From positions 1-64,000 of the forward strand of contig JAKZES010000003.1 of assembly GCA_022548915.1 (NCBI GenBank): DNA of 64,000 nt, given 5' to 3'. Made by a program: the position numbers and the translations under genes. Numbering within the stretch: the first letter of the stretch is position 1; each line of letters starts with the position of its first letter. The notes beneath the pieces were generated by a model. That model searched no databases, had not been told where the DNA came from, and worked only from the letters and a program-made list of their open reading frames with translations. This DNA comes from Verrucomicrobiaceae bacterium E54 (lineage in GTDB: Bacteria; Verrucomicrobiota; Verrucomicrobiia; Verrucomicrobiales; Akkermansiaceae). Shown here piece after piece: positions 18,574-28,126 of the stretch.

Positions 18574-19005
18574 ATGAGACTTCCAGTCGTCATTCACAAA
18601 GACAAGGACTCCGATTACGGAGTCACGGTTCCCGATCTGCCGGGATGCTTTTCCGCTGGCGAGACGGCCGACGATGCCCTGAGCAATGCGGTTGAAGCGA
18701 TCGAATGCCACGTCGAGGGACTTCTGATCGACGGTGAGCCCATTCCCCGGGGACAGCCCATCGAGAACCACCGATCGAAACGCGAGTTTTCCGGGGGGAT
18801 CTGGGCCTTGGTCGATGTCGATCTGTCCAAGCTTTCCGGCAAGGCGAAGCGCGTCAACATCACCCTCCCCGAGAGGTTGCTGGTGCAGATCGATTCCTTT
18901 GCGTCGAAGACGGGTGATACCCGGTCGGATTTTCTCGCTCACGCCGCACTGGAGTATGTGAGCACCCATTCCGAACAAGAAGAGCGAAAAAGGCGCCGTT
19001 CCTGA
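18574..19005 (+). CDS. HicB-family antitoxin
   Basis: MRLPVVIHKDKDSDYGVTVPDLPGCFSAGETADDALSNAVEAIECHVEGLL plus C-terminal ribbon-helix-helix. Confidence 0.88.
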   Translation: MRLPVVIHKDKDSDYGVTVPDLPGCFSAGETADDALSNAVEAIECHVEGLLIDGEPIPRGQPIENHRSKREFSGGIWALVDVDLSKLSGKAKRVNITLPERLLVQIDSFASKTGDTRSDFLAHAALEYVSTHSEQEERKRRRS

Positions 19006-19104
19006 CATCTGCTCCGCGGCGAGCTCGAACCACCATGACCACCCAGTCCTCAAACTGTCGTCGAAGTCGCGTCCACGGCAGGTGTGGGAGGACGTTGACT
19101 CTGG

Positions 19105-19455
19105 GTGGAAGAGATTGAATTCATGCACGACGGACCGGACGAGAAAGACTGGAAGGCATTTCGCAAGTTGGCCCCGATTCTCCGGGAGCGATACCTTCGC
19201 GGTCGGATTGAGGAGTTGGCCACGATCCTGGCGGACGGGGAACGCTCTCCTGCCGAGAGGTTCTGGGATCTTGAGGAGCAGGTTGGGGAGATCGCCAAAG
19301 CGCTTCGAGCGTGCCTGGATGGGCACTCGCGCAGCAGGATGAGACAATTCATCATCCAGATGCTCGCCGTCGGCATGATGACGCGCGAAGACCTGGACGC
19401 ATTCAGCGAAGAACTTCGGGAGCGCATGATCGAATGGACAAAGCCGGAACCCTGA
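19105..19455 (+). CDS. Hypothetical protein
   Basis: 116 aa charged, protein-like composition; no recognised family. Confidence 0.45.
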   Translation: MEEIEFMHDGPDEKDWKAFRKLAPILRERYLRGRIEELATILADGERSPAERFWDLEEQVGEIAKALRACLDGHSRSRMRQFIIQMLAVGMMTREDLDAFSEELRERMIEWTKPEP

Positions 19456-19594
19456 CGCTCGACAAGTCGGCGACGAAGTCCTCTTGGAGCGGTCTTGTCG
19501 CACCCTGGTTTTGACGATTCAATCCGGGCAACGGGACAGTTTCGGCGCTTCGTGGGGTTGGGGTCGACTGTCTTCAAATGTTGGGCCAGAAATC

Positions 19595-20056
19595 ATGAAG
19601 TCAATCATCCTCGCATGGATCGCGGGTGCCACCGTGGCGAGCGCTGCCATCAATGCTGACGGCAAGGGGTTCTTTCCTGTGATGGTCCAGGTGATCGATC
19701 CTGATTCCAGAACCCCGATTCAAGGTGCCAAGGTGCGATTGGAGGGAGCCGGAACCTACGAAGAACTCGAGATCGATCCTGAGCGCCAAACGAAACTGCT
19801 TCCTGATTCCCTTGGTAAGCCGGTCGATACCAATGGTGAAGGCGTGGCAGTGGTCTTCTATTTTGGCGGATGGACCAGCACTACAACCGACGGGAAGTCG
19901 ACCTATTCTAGATCGCTTGCGGGCACCATCGTCGTTGAACACGAAGGGAAGGAGATCTTCCGCTCGACGCTGAAGGATTGGGCGAAGAAAAATGGTTTCC
20001 GAGCGAGTTCCAGTTCGGCACCATGGATCGTCGTCACGCCACCAAACGAAAAATAG
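19595..20056 (+). CDS. Hypothetical secreted protein
   Basis: Signal peptide MKSIILAWIAGATVASA, then a beta-rich domain (VQVIDPDSRTPIQGAKVRLEG). Confidence 0.6.
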   Translation: MKSIILAWIAGATVASAAINADGKGFFPVMVQVIDPDSRTPIQGAKVRLEGAGTYEELEIDPERQTKLLPDSLGKPVDTNGEGVAVVFYFGGWTSTTTDGKSTYSRSLAGTIVVEHEGKEIFRSTLKDWAKKNGFRASSSSAPWIVVTPPNEK

Positions 20057-20084
20057 TCCAAGCTCAATAAGATAGCGGAGGTGA

Positions 20085-20258
20085 CCCGCGCTAACAGCGG
20101 CCAAGTATTTTGCTGAGATCAAGGGCACGTCTGAGCAGATCGTCGTCACCGCTGGCTACTGTAGAGGTCCGCTATGGGGTGGCGGTCCCATTGTCGATGC
20201 AAAGAAGGTGAATGACACTTGGGTCTTTGACCCCTACGGTGCCCTCTGGAAGAATTGA
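20085..20258 (+). pseudogene. C-terminal gene fragment without start codon
   Basis: Open frame PALTAAKYFAEIKGTSEQIVVTAGYCRGPLWGGGPIVDAKKVNDTWVFDPYGALWKN*, preceded in frame by TGA; no start codon in this segment. Confidence 0.45.
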
Positions 20259-20427
20259 ATTTCCCCTCGAAGAGATTTACCCAGGTTCAAGCACCGAGTG
20301 CACCCGACGGGCCTCCCGGCTTTAATAGTGAAGTGCAAGCTTGGGGCTCATGGGAAGAGTTCGATGGCGCTGCGAGGTGCTTGGTTTCATGCTTTCGACC
20401 GAGGTTCGTCCGGACTACGTTTGCCCG

Positions 20428-21534
20428 ATGAACGTCCTGCTCTGTTGGCTTTTGGCGGCATCCTCGGTCATTGCCGTGACGGTGGACGACGATGCTTCGC
20501 TGCGCGGGGCGCTTGCGGCGGCGAAGCCGGGGGATGAAATCGTGGTGAAGGCGGGCAGCTACCGCGGGGGGATTCAGGTCCGCGATCGGGCTGGCACGGC
20601 GGACCGCCCGATCGTCCTGCGGGCGGAGGGCGAGGTGTGGTTGCGCGGGGGCGGCTCGACCGCGATCCAGTTTTCGGCCTGCCCGCACTGGAAGGTGAAG
20701 GGGTTGCGGGCCGAGGGGTATCCGGGGAACGGATTCAACTTCGACGACGCGGGGCGGCTTGACCAAGCCGTGAAGGGCGTGGTGATCGAAGACCTGGTGG
20801 TCCTCCGCACCGGGCCGCGGGGGAACCACGACGGCATCAAGATGTCGGGGCTGGTCGACTTCGAGGTGAAGGGCTGCCGGATCGAAGGCTGGGGTGGCTC
20901 GGCGATCGACATGGTCGGCTGCCGCGATGGAAAGGTGACCGGCTGCATCATCCGCGGACTCGAAGGGCACGACTCCATGTCCGGCATCCAGATGAAGGGG
21001 GGCACGCGGGGCATCACGGTTTTCCGGACGCGGTTCGAGGATGCCGGCCTGCGGGCCATCAATCTCGGCGGAAGCACGGGAAAGCCGTACTTCCGGCCCG
21101 AGGTGACCCGCTTCGAGGCGAGCGACATCACGGTCGCCCACAACGTGTTCGTCGGCGGACAGTGTGCGGTGGCCTTCGTCACGGCTGACCAGGGCGCGGT
21201 GCGGCACAACTTGATCCTGCGGCCGGAGAAGTGGGCGTTCCGGATTCTCCAGGAGCAGCCGGTGCCGGAATTCGGTGCCTGCCGCAACGGGCGGATCGAA
21301 CGGAACATCATCGTTTTTCCGGAGGACAACCGCGTGGCGGTGAACGTGGGGCCCAACACGGAGGCCGGGAGCTTTGCGTTCCGGGAGAATGCATGGTTCC
21401 ACGAGGGCGGGCGGCATCGTCCGCAGCTTCCCTCCGCCGAGCAGGGCGGGGTTTACGGAACGGATCCCAAGCTGGACGGGGAAAGGGTCACCGCCCGTGC
21501 GCTTGCCGGCTTCGGTCCGCAGTCGGGTTCGTGA
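20428..21534 (+). CDS. Secreted right-handed parallel beta-helix protein
   Basis: Signal peptide then repeated beta-helix rungs; start MNVLLCWLLAASSVIA at 20428. Confidence 0.82.
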   Translation: MNVLLCWLLAASSVIAVTVDDDASLRGALAAAKPGDEIVVKAGSYRGGIQVRDRAGTADRPIVLRAEGEVWLRGGGSTAIQFSACPHWKVKGLRAEGYPGNGFNFDDAGRLDQAVKGVVIEDLVVLRTGPRGNHDGIKMSGLVDFEVKGCRIEGWGGSAIDMVGCRDGKVTGCIIRGLEGHDSMSGIQMKGGTRGITVFRTRFEDAGLRAINLGGSTGKPYFRPEVTRFEASDITVAHNVFVGGQCAVAFVTADQGAVRHNLILRPEKWAFRILQEQPVPEFGACRNGRIERNIIVFPEDNRVAVNVGPNTEAGSFAFRENAWFHEGGRHRPQLPSAEQGGVYGTDPKLDGERVTARALAGFGPQSGS

Positions 21535-21584
21535 AGGATCGACTCCGTTCTTGGCAGGGCGGTGGGGTTCCGTAGCTTGCGGGG

Positions 21585-22658
21585 GTGCCGACGAGTTCCC
21601 AAGGCGACGTCTTCAAGGTCCTCCTCTACGTGGTGGGGACCCTGGTCCTCGGGGCGGCGATCGCCCCGTGGATCTACAACATCGGCATGGGCCTCGCCGA
21701 GGTGACCGCCGAGAAGGAGACCAACGGCTTCGTCGAATGGATCGGACGGGCGGCGGAGCGATCCAAGGACAACTTCGGGCGCTTCTTCGACCGCGCGGTC
21801 CTGCTGTCGGCCCTGGTGCTGCTGTTTCCGCTCTTGGCCTGGCTCAAGCTCGGCCGCGGTGGCGAGCGCTACCGGGACACGCCCTGGTCGCTGCGACTTC
21901 CGGATTCGGTGGTGAGCGGCCGGGGTCAGCCCCTGCGCCGGAATCCCCATGGCGGCGCGGAGATGATTTTTGGGTTCGTGTTGTCGGGAGGGATCCTGAT
22001 GATTTCCGGCTGGATCCTGGTGAAGGCCGGCTTCTTCCTGTGGCGCGATGCGGCGGAGTCGACCCAGGGTGTCCCCAACCCCATCGTCTCGGAGATCGAC
22101 TGGGGGGGCGCCCTGCGGAAAGGACTGATCACCGCGCTGGTGGTGTCGATCCTCGAGGAGGTGCTTTTCCGGGGGGTTCTGTTGGGCATCTTCCTGCGGG
22201 CGATGCGCCCGGCGATGGCGATCGTCACGCTGTCGTTCCTGTTCGCCTTCGTCCATTTCCTCGAGCCTCCGGCGGGGGCGGCGGTGGCCGATCCCGAGGC
22301 CGGGAATGCCGGCTTCGAGCTGCTGGGTCAGATTCTTTCCCGCTTCGCCGATCCGCTCTCGATGGTCGGCAGCTTCTCCATCCTGGTTGCCGTCGGCGTG
22401 GTGCTGGGCGTGGCGCGCTACCGGACGGCTTCATTGTGGCTGCCGATCGGCCTGCACGCGGGCTGGGTTCTGGCGCTCACCGTCTTCAAGGCGGCCACCT
22501 GGCCGGTCTTCGAGCTGCCCGATGCCGCGCGCTGGTTTGTCGGCATGACGCTGCTGGAGGGTGTGCTGCCGCTGGTCATGGTGATCCTGACCGGCCTGGT
22601 CGTCGCCTTGATGACCCGCCGGAGCCTGCCGGACGAGATCGATGAGGCGGGTCCTTAG
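21585..22658 (+). CDS. CPBP-family intramembrane metalloprotease
   Basis: SILEEVLFRGVLLG and FAFVHFLEP motifs; GTG start. Confidence 0.88.
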   Translation: MPTSSQGDVFKVLLYVVGTLVLGAAIAPWIYNIGMGLAEVTAEKETNGFVEWIGRAAERSKDNFGRFFDRAVLLSALVLLFPLLAWLKLGRGGERYRDTPWSLRLPDSVVSGRGQPLRRNPHGGAEMIFGFVLSGGILMISGWILVKAGFFLWRDAAESTQGVPNPIVSEIDWGGALRKGLITALVVSILEEVLFRGVLLGIFLRAMRPAMAIVTLSFLFAFVHFLEPPAGAAVADPEAGNAGFELLGQILSRFADPLSMVGSFSILVAVGVVLGVARYRTASLWLPIGLHAGWVLALTVFKAATWPVFELPDAARWFVGMTLLEGVLPLVMVILTGLVVALMTRRSLPDEIDEAGP

Positions 22659-23370
22659 AGGCATCTTCGGCCGGGCCCTCGATCTGGTCTATCCCGGCAT
22701 CTGCCACCTGTGCGGCGAAGGGGTGCCGGGCGGGCGTTGCCTGTGTCGGGCATGCGGCGACGAGTTGCCCCGGCTGCGCGCCCCACATTGCCGGATCTGC
22801 GGGCAGGGGTTTGACGGGCGGATCGAGGCCGAGTTCGCGTGCCCGAACTGCCGCGACCAGAGCTTCGCCTTCGAGTTTGCGCGGCCCGCCCTGTTCCGTT
22901 CGGACGGTGCCATGACGCTGGTGCATGATTTGAAATACGGACGTCGGCTGGAACTGGCGCGCGAGTTGGCGGACCTGACCGTTTCCGCCTTTTCCGATCC
23001 GCGCCTGGCCGAGGCCCACGAGCAGGGCTGGCCGCTGGTCCCGGTGCCGCTGCACCGGCGGCGGCATCATTGGCGGCAGTTCAATCAGTCCCGCGAGATC
23101 GCCCGCCCGCTGGGCCGGCGGCTCGGCATGCCCGTGCTCGATCTGCTGCGGCGGATCCGGCCCACCGAGACCCAGACGCGCCTCAGCCGCAGCCAGCGCC
23201 AGAAGAACCTGCGCGGGGCGTTTGCCGTCCGCAGAGGGACGGTCGGCGGCGCGGGCGCGGTGCTGGTCGACGACGTCTTCACCACCGGCTCGACCGCCCA
23301 CGAATGTGCCCGGGTGTTGAGAAAAGCGGGCTTTCAAAAGGTGATTGTCGTGACCGTGATGCGCGGGTAG
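22642..23370 (+). CDS. comF: ComF-family phosphoribosyltransferase
   Basis: CHLCGEGVPGGRCLCRACGDELP zinc ribbon, VLVDDVFTTGSTAHECARVL PRPP loop. Confidence 0.93.
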   Translation: MRRVLRGIFGRALDLVYPGICHLCGEGVPGGRCLCRACGDELPRLRAPHCRICGQGFDGRIEAEFACPNCRDQSFAFEFARPALFRSDGAMTLVHDLKYGRRLELARELADLTVSAFSDPRLAEAHEQGWPLVPVPLHRRRHHWRQFNQSREIARPLGRRLGMPVLDLLRRIRPTETQTRLSRSQRQKNLRGAFAVRRGTVGGAGAVLVDDVFTTGSTAHECARVLRKAGFQKVIVVTVMRG

Positions 23371-23422
23371 CCTCGGGGCCATCCCGGTCGGGGCATTCTG
23401 CTCCCCGCCTCCAAGCACCATC

Positions 23423-24250
23423 ATGGGAATTTTCGACAAGCCCAAGCTCCGGAAGAACAAGGCCAAGGACACGATGCCGGAAGGATTGTGGACCAAGTGT
23501 CCCGACTGCTCCGCGATGCTCCACCAGCTTGAGCTGCGCCAGCACCTCCAGACCTGTCACCACTGCGGCCATCATTTCCTGATGGATTCGCACGACCGGA
23601 TCGCGCTGGTCGCCGATCCGCAGAGTTTCGAGGAAACCGAGACCGAGCTGATCTCCGCCAACCCGCTGGGTTTCCAGAACTATTCGGAAAAGACCGCGGG
23701 GCTGCGTGAGAAGACCGGCCTCCGGGATGCCGTCGTGACCGGACGCCTCACCGTCGGCGGCAAGCCGGTGATGATCGCGGTGATGGATTTCAAGTTCTTC
23801 GCCGGATCGATGGGATCGGTGGTCGGTGAGAAGATCACGCGGGCCATTGAGATGGCGATCAAGGAGAAGCGCGGGATGATCATCGTCTCCGCCTCGTCGG
23901 GCGCGCGCATGCAGGAGGGCATGCTGTCGCTGATGCAGATGGCCAAGACCTGCGGCGCGCTGGCGCGCCTGGGAGAGGCCGGGCTGCCCTACATTTCCAT
24001 CCTCACGCATCCGACCACCGGCGGCGTCACCGCTTCCTTCGCGACCATCGGCGACGTGAACCTCGCCGAGCCGAAGTGCATGATCGGCTTTGCCGGACCG
24101 CGGGTGGTGAAGGAAACGACCCACCAGAACCTGCCGCCCGGTTTCCAGACGGCCGAGTTCATGCTCGATCACGGCCTGATCGACTCGATCGTGCCGCGCA
24201 CCAAGCTGCGCGAGAAGCTGACCACGCTCCTCGCCTACATGATGGCGTGA
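23423..24250 (+). CDS. accD: Acetyl-CoA carboxylase carboxyltransferase subunit beta
   Basis: LWTKCPDCSAMLHQLELRQHLQTCHHCGHHF zinc finger; SASSGARMQEGMLSLMQMAK; LTHPTTGGVTASFA. Confidence 0.97.
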   Translation: MGIFDKPKLRKNKAKDTMPEGLWTKCPDCSAMLHQLELRQHLQTCHHCGHHFLMDSHDRIALVADPQSFEETETELISANPLGFQNYSEKTAGLREKTGLRDAVVTGRLTVGGKPVMIAVMDFKFFAGSMGSVVGEKITRAIEMAIKEKRGMIIVSASSGARMQEGMLSLMQMAKTCGALARLGEAGLPYISILTHPTTGGVTASFATIGDVNLAEPKCMIGFAGPRVVKETTHQNLPPGFQTAEFMLDHGLIDSIVPRTKLREKLTTLLAYMMA

Positions 24251-24269
24251 GATTCCGTCGCGGCCGGTC

Positions 24270-25478
24270 ATGAACTACCGCGAGTCCATCGACTGGCTGT
24301 TTTCAACCCAGCTCTTCGGGATCAAGCTCGGGCTCGACGGTCCGCGGCGCCTCCTCAAGGAGTTCCTCGCCTATCCCGGGCACCGGACGCGGGTCCTTCA
24401 CGTCGCCGGGACCAACGGCAAGGGTAGTACTTGCGCCATGGCCGAGTCGGTCGCCCGGGCCGGCGGCACGCGCACCGGGCTTTTCACCTCGCCGCACCTG
24501 ATCGACTTCCGCGAGCGGATCCGCGTCTCGGGCGTCGAAATCCCCGAGGAGGAATGTGCCGCCCTGCTGACCGAGTTGAGGGGGATCTGCGAACGCCTCG
24601 ACCCGCATCCGACCTTCTTCGAGATCACGCTGGCCGCGGCGATGCGCTGGTTCCGGGAAAGGGAGTGCGAGCTGATCATCCTCGAAACCGGCATGGGCGG
24701 CCGCCTCGATGCGACCACGGCCGTGCCGGCGGATGTCTGCGCGATCACGCCGATCGGCATGGACCACATGCAGTGGCTGGGGGACACCCTGGAAAAGATC
24801 GCCTTCGAGAAGGCGGGGATCCTGGTGGAAGGGAAGCCGGCGATCTCCGCGCCCCAGCATGATGGAGCGCGCCGCGTGTTGGAGTTGGAGGCGAACGAGC
24901 GGCGGACGCCACTGAGTTTCGTGCCCGTCCCGCTCCGCGGTTATCCGATCGGGCTTCCGGGGGAGCACCAGGCCTGGAACGCGGCGCTGGCGCTCGAATG
25001 CCTGCACGCGCTGGGCTATCCGCTCGACTACGAGACGGTGAGACACGGCCTGGAAACGGTCCGCTGGCCCGGCCGTTTCGAGATTCTGGAATGCGACGAC
25101 GGGAAGGTGGTGCTCGACGGCGCGCACAATCCCGAGGGGGCGGAGGCGCTGGTCCGGACCTGGAAGGAGCGATTCGGAGAGCGCAAGGCGGCGCTGATTT
25201 TCAGTGCGGTCGAATCGAAGGATGTCGCCGGAATCGCGCGCCATCTGGACGGGATTGCTTCCGAGGTTCATCTTTGTCCGATCGACTCGCCACGCGCCCT
25301 TCCGGCCGAGGCGCTGGTGGGGCACTTTTCCCAGGCCTGCCTGCACGAGGATTTTGCCAAGGCGTTCTCGGCGGCGAAGGCGAGCGGGGCACCGGTGCTG
25401 ATCGCCGGTTCGCTGTTCCTGGTCGGGGAGGCCAAGGAGCACCTCGAGGGAGCCCGCCGCGACCGGAGCGCCCAGTGA
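24270..25478 (+). CDS. folC: Bifunctional folylpolyglutamate/dihydrofolate synthase
   Basis: HVAGTNGKGSTCAMAESVARAGG, LFTSPHLIDFRERIR, ETGMGGRLDATT, VLDGAHNPEGAEAL. Confidence 0.96.
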   Translation: MNYRESIDWLFSTQLFGIKLGLDGPRRLLKEFLAYPGHRTRVLHVAGTNGKGSTCAMAESVARAGGTRTGLFTSPHLIDFRERIRVSGVEIPEEECAALLTELRGICERLDPHPTFFEITLAAAMRWFRERECELIILETGMGGRLDATTAVPADVCAITPIGMDHMQWLGDTLEKIAFEKAGILVEGKPAISAPQHDGARRVLELEANERRTPLSFVPVPLRGYPIGLPGEHQAWNAALALECLHALGYPLDYETVRHGLETVRWPGRFEILECDDGKVVLDGAHNPEGAEALVRTWKERFGERKAALIFSAVESKDVAGIARHLDGIASEVHLCPIDSPRALPAEALVGHFSQACLHEDFAKAFSAAKASGAPVLIAGSLFLVGEAKEHLEGARRDRSAQ

Positions 25479-25533
25479 AGGAGTTGGATTTGGGTCTTGT
25501 TCCCCGACGGCGGCGAACCGGAGAGTCGAGGCG

Positions 25534-26646
25534 ATGAAACGCGGCGGATGGGTGGTGGTTTTCCTGGTGATGCTGGGAGTTGCCGTGCTGATGGTCCGGC
25601 GGGGTCCGTCGGATGCCGGGCGGGTGGAAGGCGGGGAGCCGGTGCCTTCGGCGGCCCGGCAGGAGAGCGTCGCAGGGCCGGTCGCCCCGGTGATCGACGA
25701 TGCCTTTCGAAGCCTCGATGCGGCCAGGGGGGGCGCCGATGTCCGGCGGATTCTCGCGAGGCTTGAATCGGACCTGTTCGCCATGCCGCCTGCCGAAGCC
25801 TCCCGGGCGATGGTCGATTTTCTGGCGGACGATTCGCGCAATTTCCGGACCGGCCTGTCCTTCACGCTGCGCCCGGATGGGAGCCTGAAGACGGCGCCGG
25901 CCTTGCGCGTGGCCCTGCTCGACTGGCTGGGCCGGATCGATCCAGCGCAGGCCGCGAAGCTGGCGGAGACCGTCCTGGCGGAATCGAACGACCCGGACGA
26001 GTGGGCGGTCTGCCTGAGAAACAAGGCGCTCGGGGATCCGGGACCGGAAACCCGCGACGATCTGGAGCGAAAGGCGATCGAACTCGTGCGGAATCCCGAG
26101 TGGCGCACGAAACCGACCGCCGGGTATCTGGAGGCCTTCGACGTGCTGGTCCACACGCGGGCGACCTCCGCCGTGCCGCTTCTGTCCGAACTGGTGTCCG
26201 ACCGCAGCGAGGCCGGTCGTGCCACGGCCCATGCCGCATTCCTCACGCTCGACCGGCTGGTCCGTTTGGCGCCGGAGGAGACCCTCGGCTGGCTTGCCGG
26301 CGATGCCGCGGTGGCGGCGTCGCGACCGGTGATGCTTGCCCAGCTCATGGCGCGGGCCGACCTGCGGGACGCCGCGCAGCGGAAGGTGGTCGAGGACTAC
26401 CTGCTCGATCCGGCACGGAGTGCCGCCGGGCTCGATGCCTTCGCGGCGATTTTTCCAAACTCGAACTACCCGGTTTCCGACAACCTGCTGACCAGGGTGG
26501 AGATCCCTTCGGGCGCGGAGATGGACGCGCGGGACCGGGCGGCGCGCGAGGTCATCGACGCCTGGCGGCGCGAGGAACGGTTCGGCGCGCTCGGGGACCG
26601 GTTGGGCGCGATCCGTGAGCGCCTCGACGGGTATCTGGATCCGTGA
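25534..26646 (+). CDS. Hypothetical membrane-anchored/secreted protein
   Basis: N-terminal TM (WVVVFLVMLGVAVLMV), helical-repeat composition. Confidence 0.6.
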   Translation: MKRGGWVVVFLVMLGVAVLMVRRGPSDAGRVEGGEPVPSAARQESVAGPVAPVIDDAFRSLDAARGGADVRRILARLESDLFAMPPAEASRAMVDFLADDSRNFRTGLSFTLRPDGSLKTAPALRVALLDWLGRIDPAQAAKLAETVLAESNDPDEWAVCLRNKALGDPGPETRDDLERKAIELVRNPEWRTKPTAGYLEAFDVLVHTRATSAVPLLSELVSDRSEAGRATAHAAFLTLDRLVRLAPEETLGWLAGDAAVAASRPVMLAQLMARADLRDAAQRKVVEDYLLDPARSAAGLDAFAAIFPNSNYPVSDNLLTRVEIPSGAEMDARDRAAREVIDAWRREERFGALGDRLGAIRERLDGYLDP

Positions 26647-26650
26647 CCGC

Positions 26651-26875
26651 TCAGTGCCGCCCGGCTTCCTCGATGTACCACTTCTCGACCTTCTCGCGGG
26701 CCCAGGGGGTCTTGCGGAGGAAGGTGAGGCTGGAATTGATGCTGGGATTGTTCTGGAAGCAGCGGACCGGGATCCGGTCGGCCATCGCCTGCCAGCCGTG
26801 GCGCTCGTGCAGCTCGGTGACGATGGCTTTCAGCGTGATCCCGTGAAGGGGATCATTGGGGTGGGCATCACTCAT
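26651..26875 (-). CDS. VF530-family DNA-binding protein
   Basis: 74 aa: DPLHGITLKAIVTELHERHGWQAMADRIPVRCFQNNPSINSSLTFLRKTPWAREKVEKWY. Confidence 0.88.
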   Translation of the reverse strand: MSDAHPNDPLHGITLKAIVTELHERHGWQAMADRIPVRCFQNNPSINSSLTFLRKTPWAREKVEKWYIEEAGRH

Positions 26876-27179
26876 CGGTCGCGCTTTCCGGGCCGGGTTT
26901 CTTCGTTCGATATCCCGGCTTGGCGAGGATCTCGATGTAGATGGCGGGCCATTCCTTGCGGGAGGCGTTGTCGATGAGCGCGATGAGCTCCGCGACGTGG
27001 GCCTCGGTGGCGGACTCCGGTTCGGTGCCGACCCGGCAGGCGAAGTCGCAGAAGTCGACGTCCTCGGGAAGCGGTTTGCGGCGCTCGCGTTTGATATACT
27101 TGCGGACGTCGTTCTTGATCGCGGCCACCACCCGCGGAGGCTTGATGCCGGGGACTTCGAGGGGAAAGGACTTCTTCAT
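26868..27179 (-). CDS. Small conserved protein, DUF6172-like
   Basis: MKKSFPLEVPGIKPPRVVAAIKNDVRKYIKRERRKPLPEDVDFCDFACRVG. Confidence 0.65.
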   Translation of the reverse strand: MKKSFPLEVPGIKPPRVVAAIKNDVRKYIKRERRKPLPEDVDFCDFACRVGTEPESATEAHVAELIALIDNASRKEWPAIYIEILAKPGYRTKKPGPESATDE

Positions 27180-27228
27180 GGCGTGCCTTGTCGCAGGGTC
27201 ATGGCGTTTGTCGAGCCGGGGTGTCGGC

Positions 27229-27915
27229 TCAGTCCCGTTTCTCGGCGAGGTAGATCCGGTGTTCCCGGCGCTTGGCGCGCGGGTGCTTGGCGACCTCCAG
27301 TTCCTCGACGGCGAATCCGCTGCGCCGGAGGTCGCGCAGCAAGCCGGCCTCGACGCCGGCGGACCAGAAGGCGACGCGGCCTCCGGGGCTGAGGGCGCGC
27401 TTGATCACCTGCAGCCCTTCCCGTCCGTAGATGCGGGCGTTGCGCGGCTGGAGCAGGGAGGAGGGGCCGTCGTCGACATCGAGCAGGATGGCGTCGTAGC
27501 GCGGGCCCTTCTTGCCGGCGGCCGCGACGATCCGGTCGTAGACGTCGGCCTCGACGATGCGCGTCCGCGGGTCGGCGAGGATGTCATCGTTGCAGCCGTC
27601 GAGGCATCTGCGGTTCCACTCGATGACCTCGGGCAGCAGCTCGGCGACCTCGACGAGCGCCTTTTCGCCCGTGATTTCCAACGATCGCCGGAGGCTGAAG
27701 CCGAGCCCGAGCCCGCCGATGAGGACCCGGGGGTGGCGCCGCTTGTCGCGGAAGTCGCAGCCACCGTCGGCCAGCAGCAACTCGGAGTGGGTGAGCGTGG
27801 TGCTCATGACCTGGCGGTCATTCATGTAGAGGTAGAATTCGCCGTCGTGGCCGACGAGGCGGAACACGGCACCATCGGGCGCAGTGGTCTGGGCGATGTT
27901 GGTGGTGGGTTTCAT
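27229..27915 (-). CDS. Spermidine synthase-like methyltransferase-fold protein
   Basis: RVLIGGLGLGFSLRRSLE and DAILLDVDDGPSSLL motifs. Confidence 0.85.
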   Translation of the reverse strand: MKPTTNIAQTTAPDGAVFRLVGHDGEFYLYMNDRQVMSTTLTHSELLLADGGCDFRDKRRHPRVLIGGLGLGFSLRRSLEITGEKALVEVAELLPEVIEWNRRCLDGCNDDILADPRTRIVEADVYDRIVAAAGKKGPRYDAILLDVDDGPSSLLQPRNARIYGREGLQVIKRALSPGGRVAFWSAGVEAGLLRDLRRSGFAVEELEVAKHPRAKRREHRIYLAEKRD

Positions 27916-27959
27916 GGGGGCGGGCCTCGCGGGATTGGTGACTGTGGATTCAGAGATGG

Positions 27960-28088
27960 GAACCGCAGATTTCGCAGATTACGCGGAAAATCAATGAGGT
28001 GGATCGAACCGGATGAGCTCTCTTCAAGTGACTCCTGCCGTATTTCCAGCTCTTTCGAAATCCGCTTAATCTGCGTAATCAGCGGTTC
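27960..28088. repeat. Inverted pair of 9-bp iterations (CGCAGATTA)
   Basis: 27960-27987 GAACCGCAGATTTCGCAGATTACGCGGA pairs with 28061-28088 (reverse complement GAACCGCTGATTACGCAGATTAAGCGGA), 25/28. Confidence 0.9.
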
Positions 28089-28126
28089 ATCGTTCCCGTT
28101 TCAGGGTCACGACTGCCCGGGATTGA

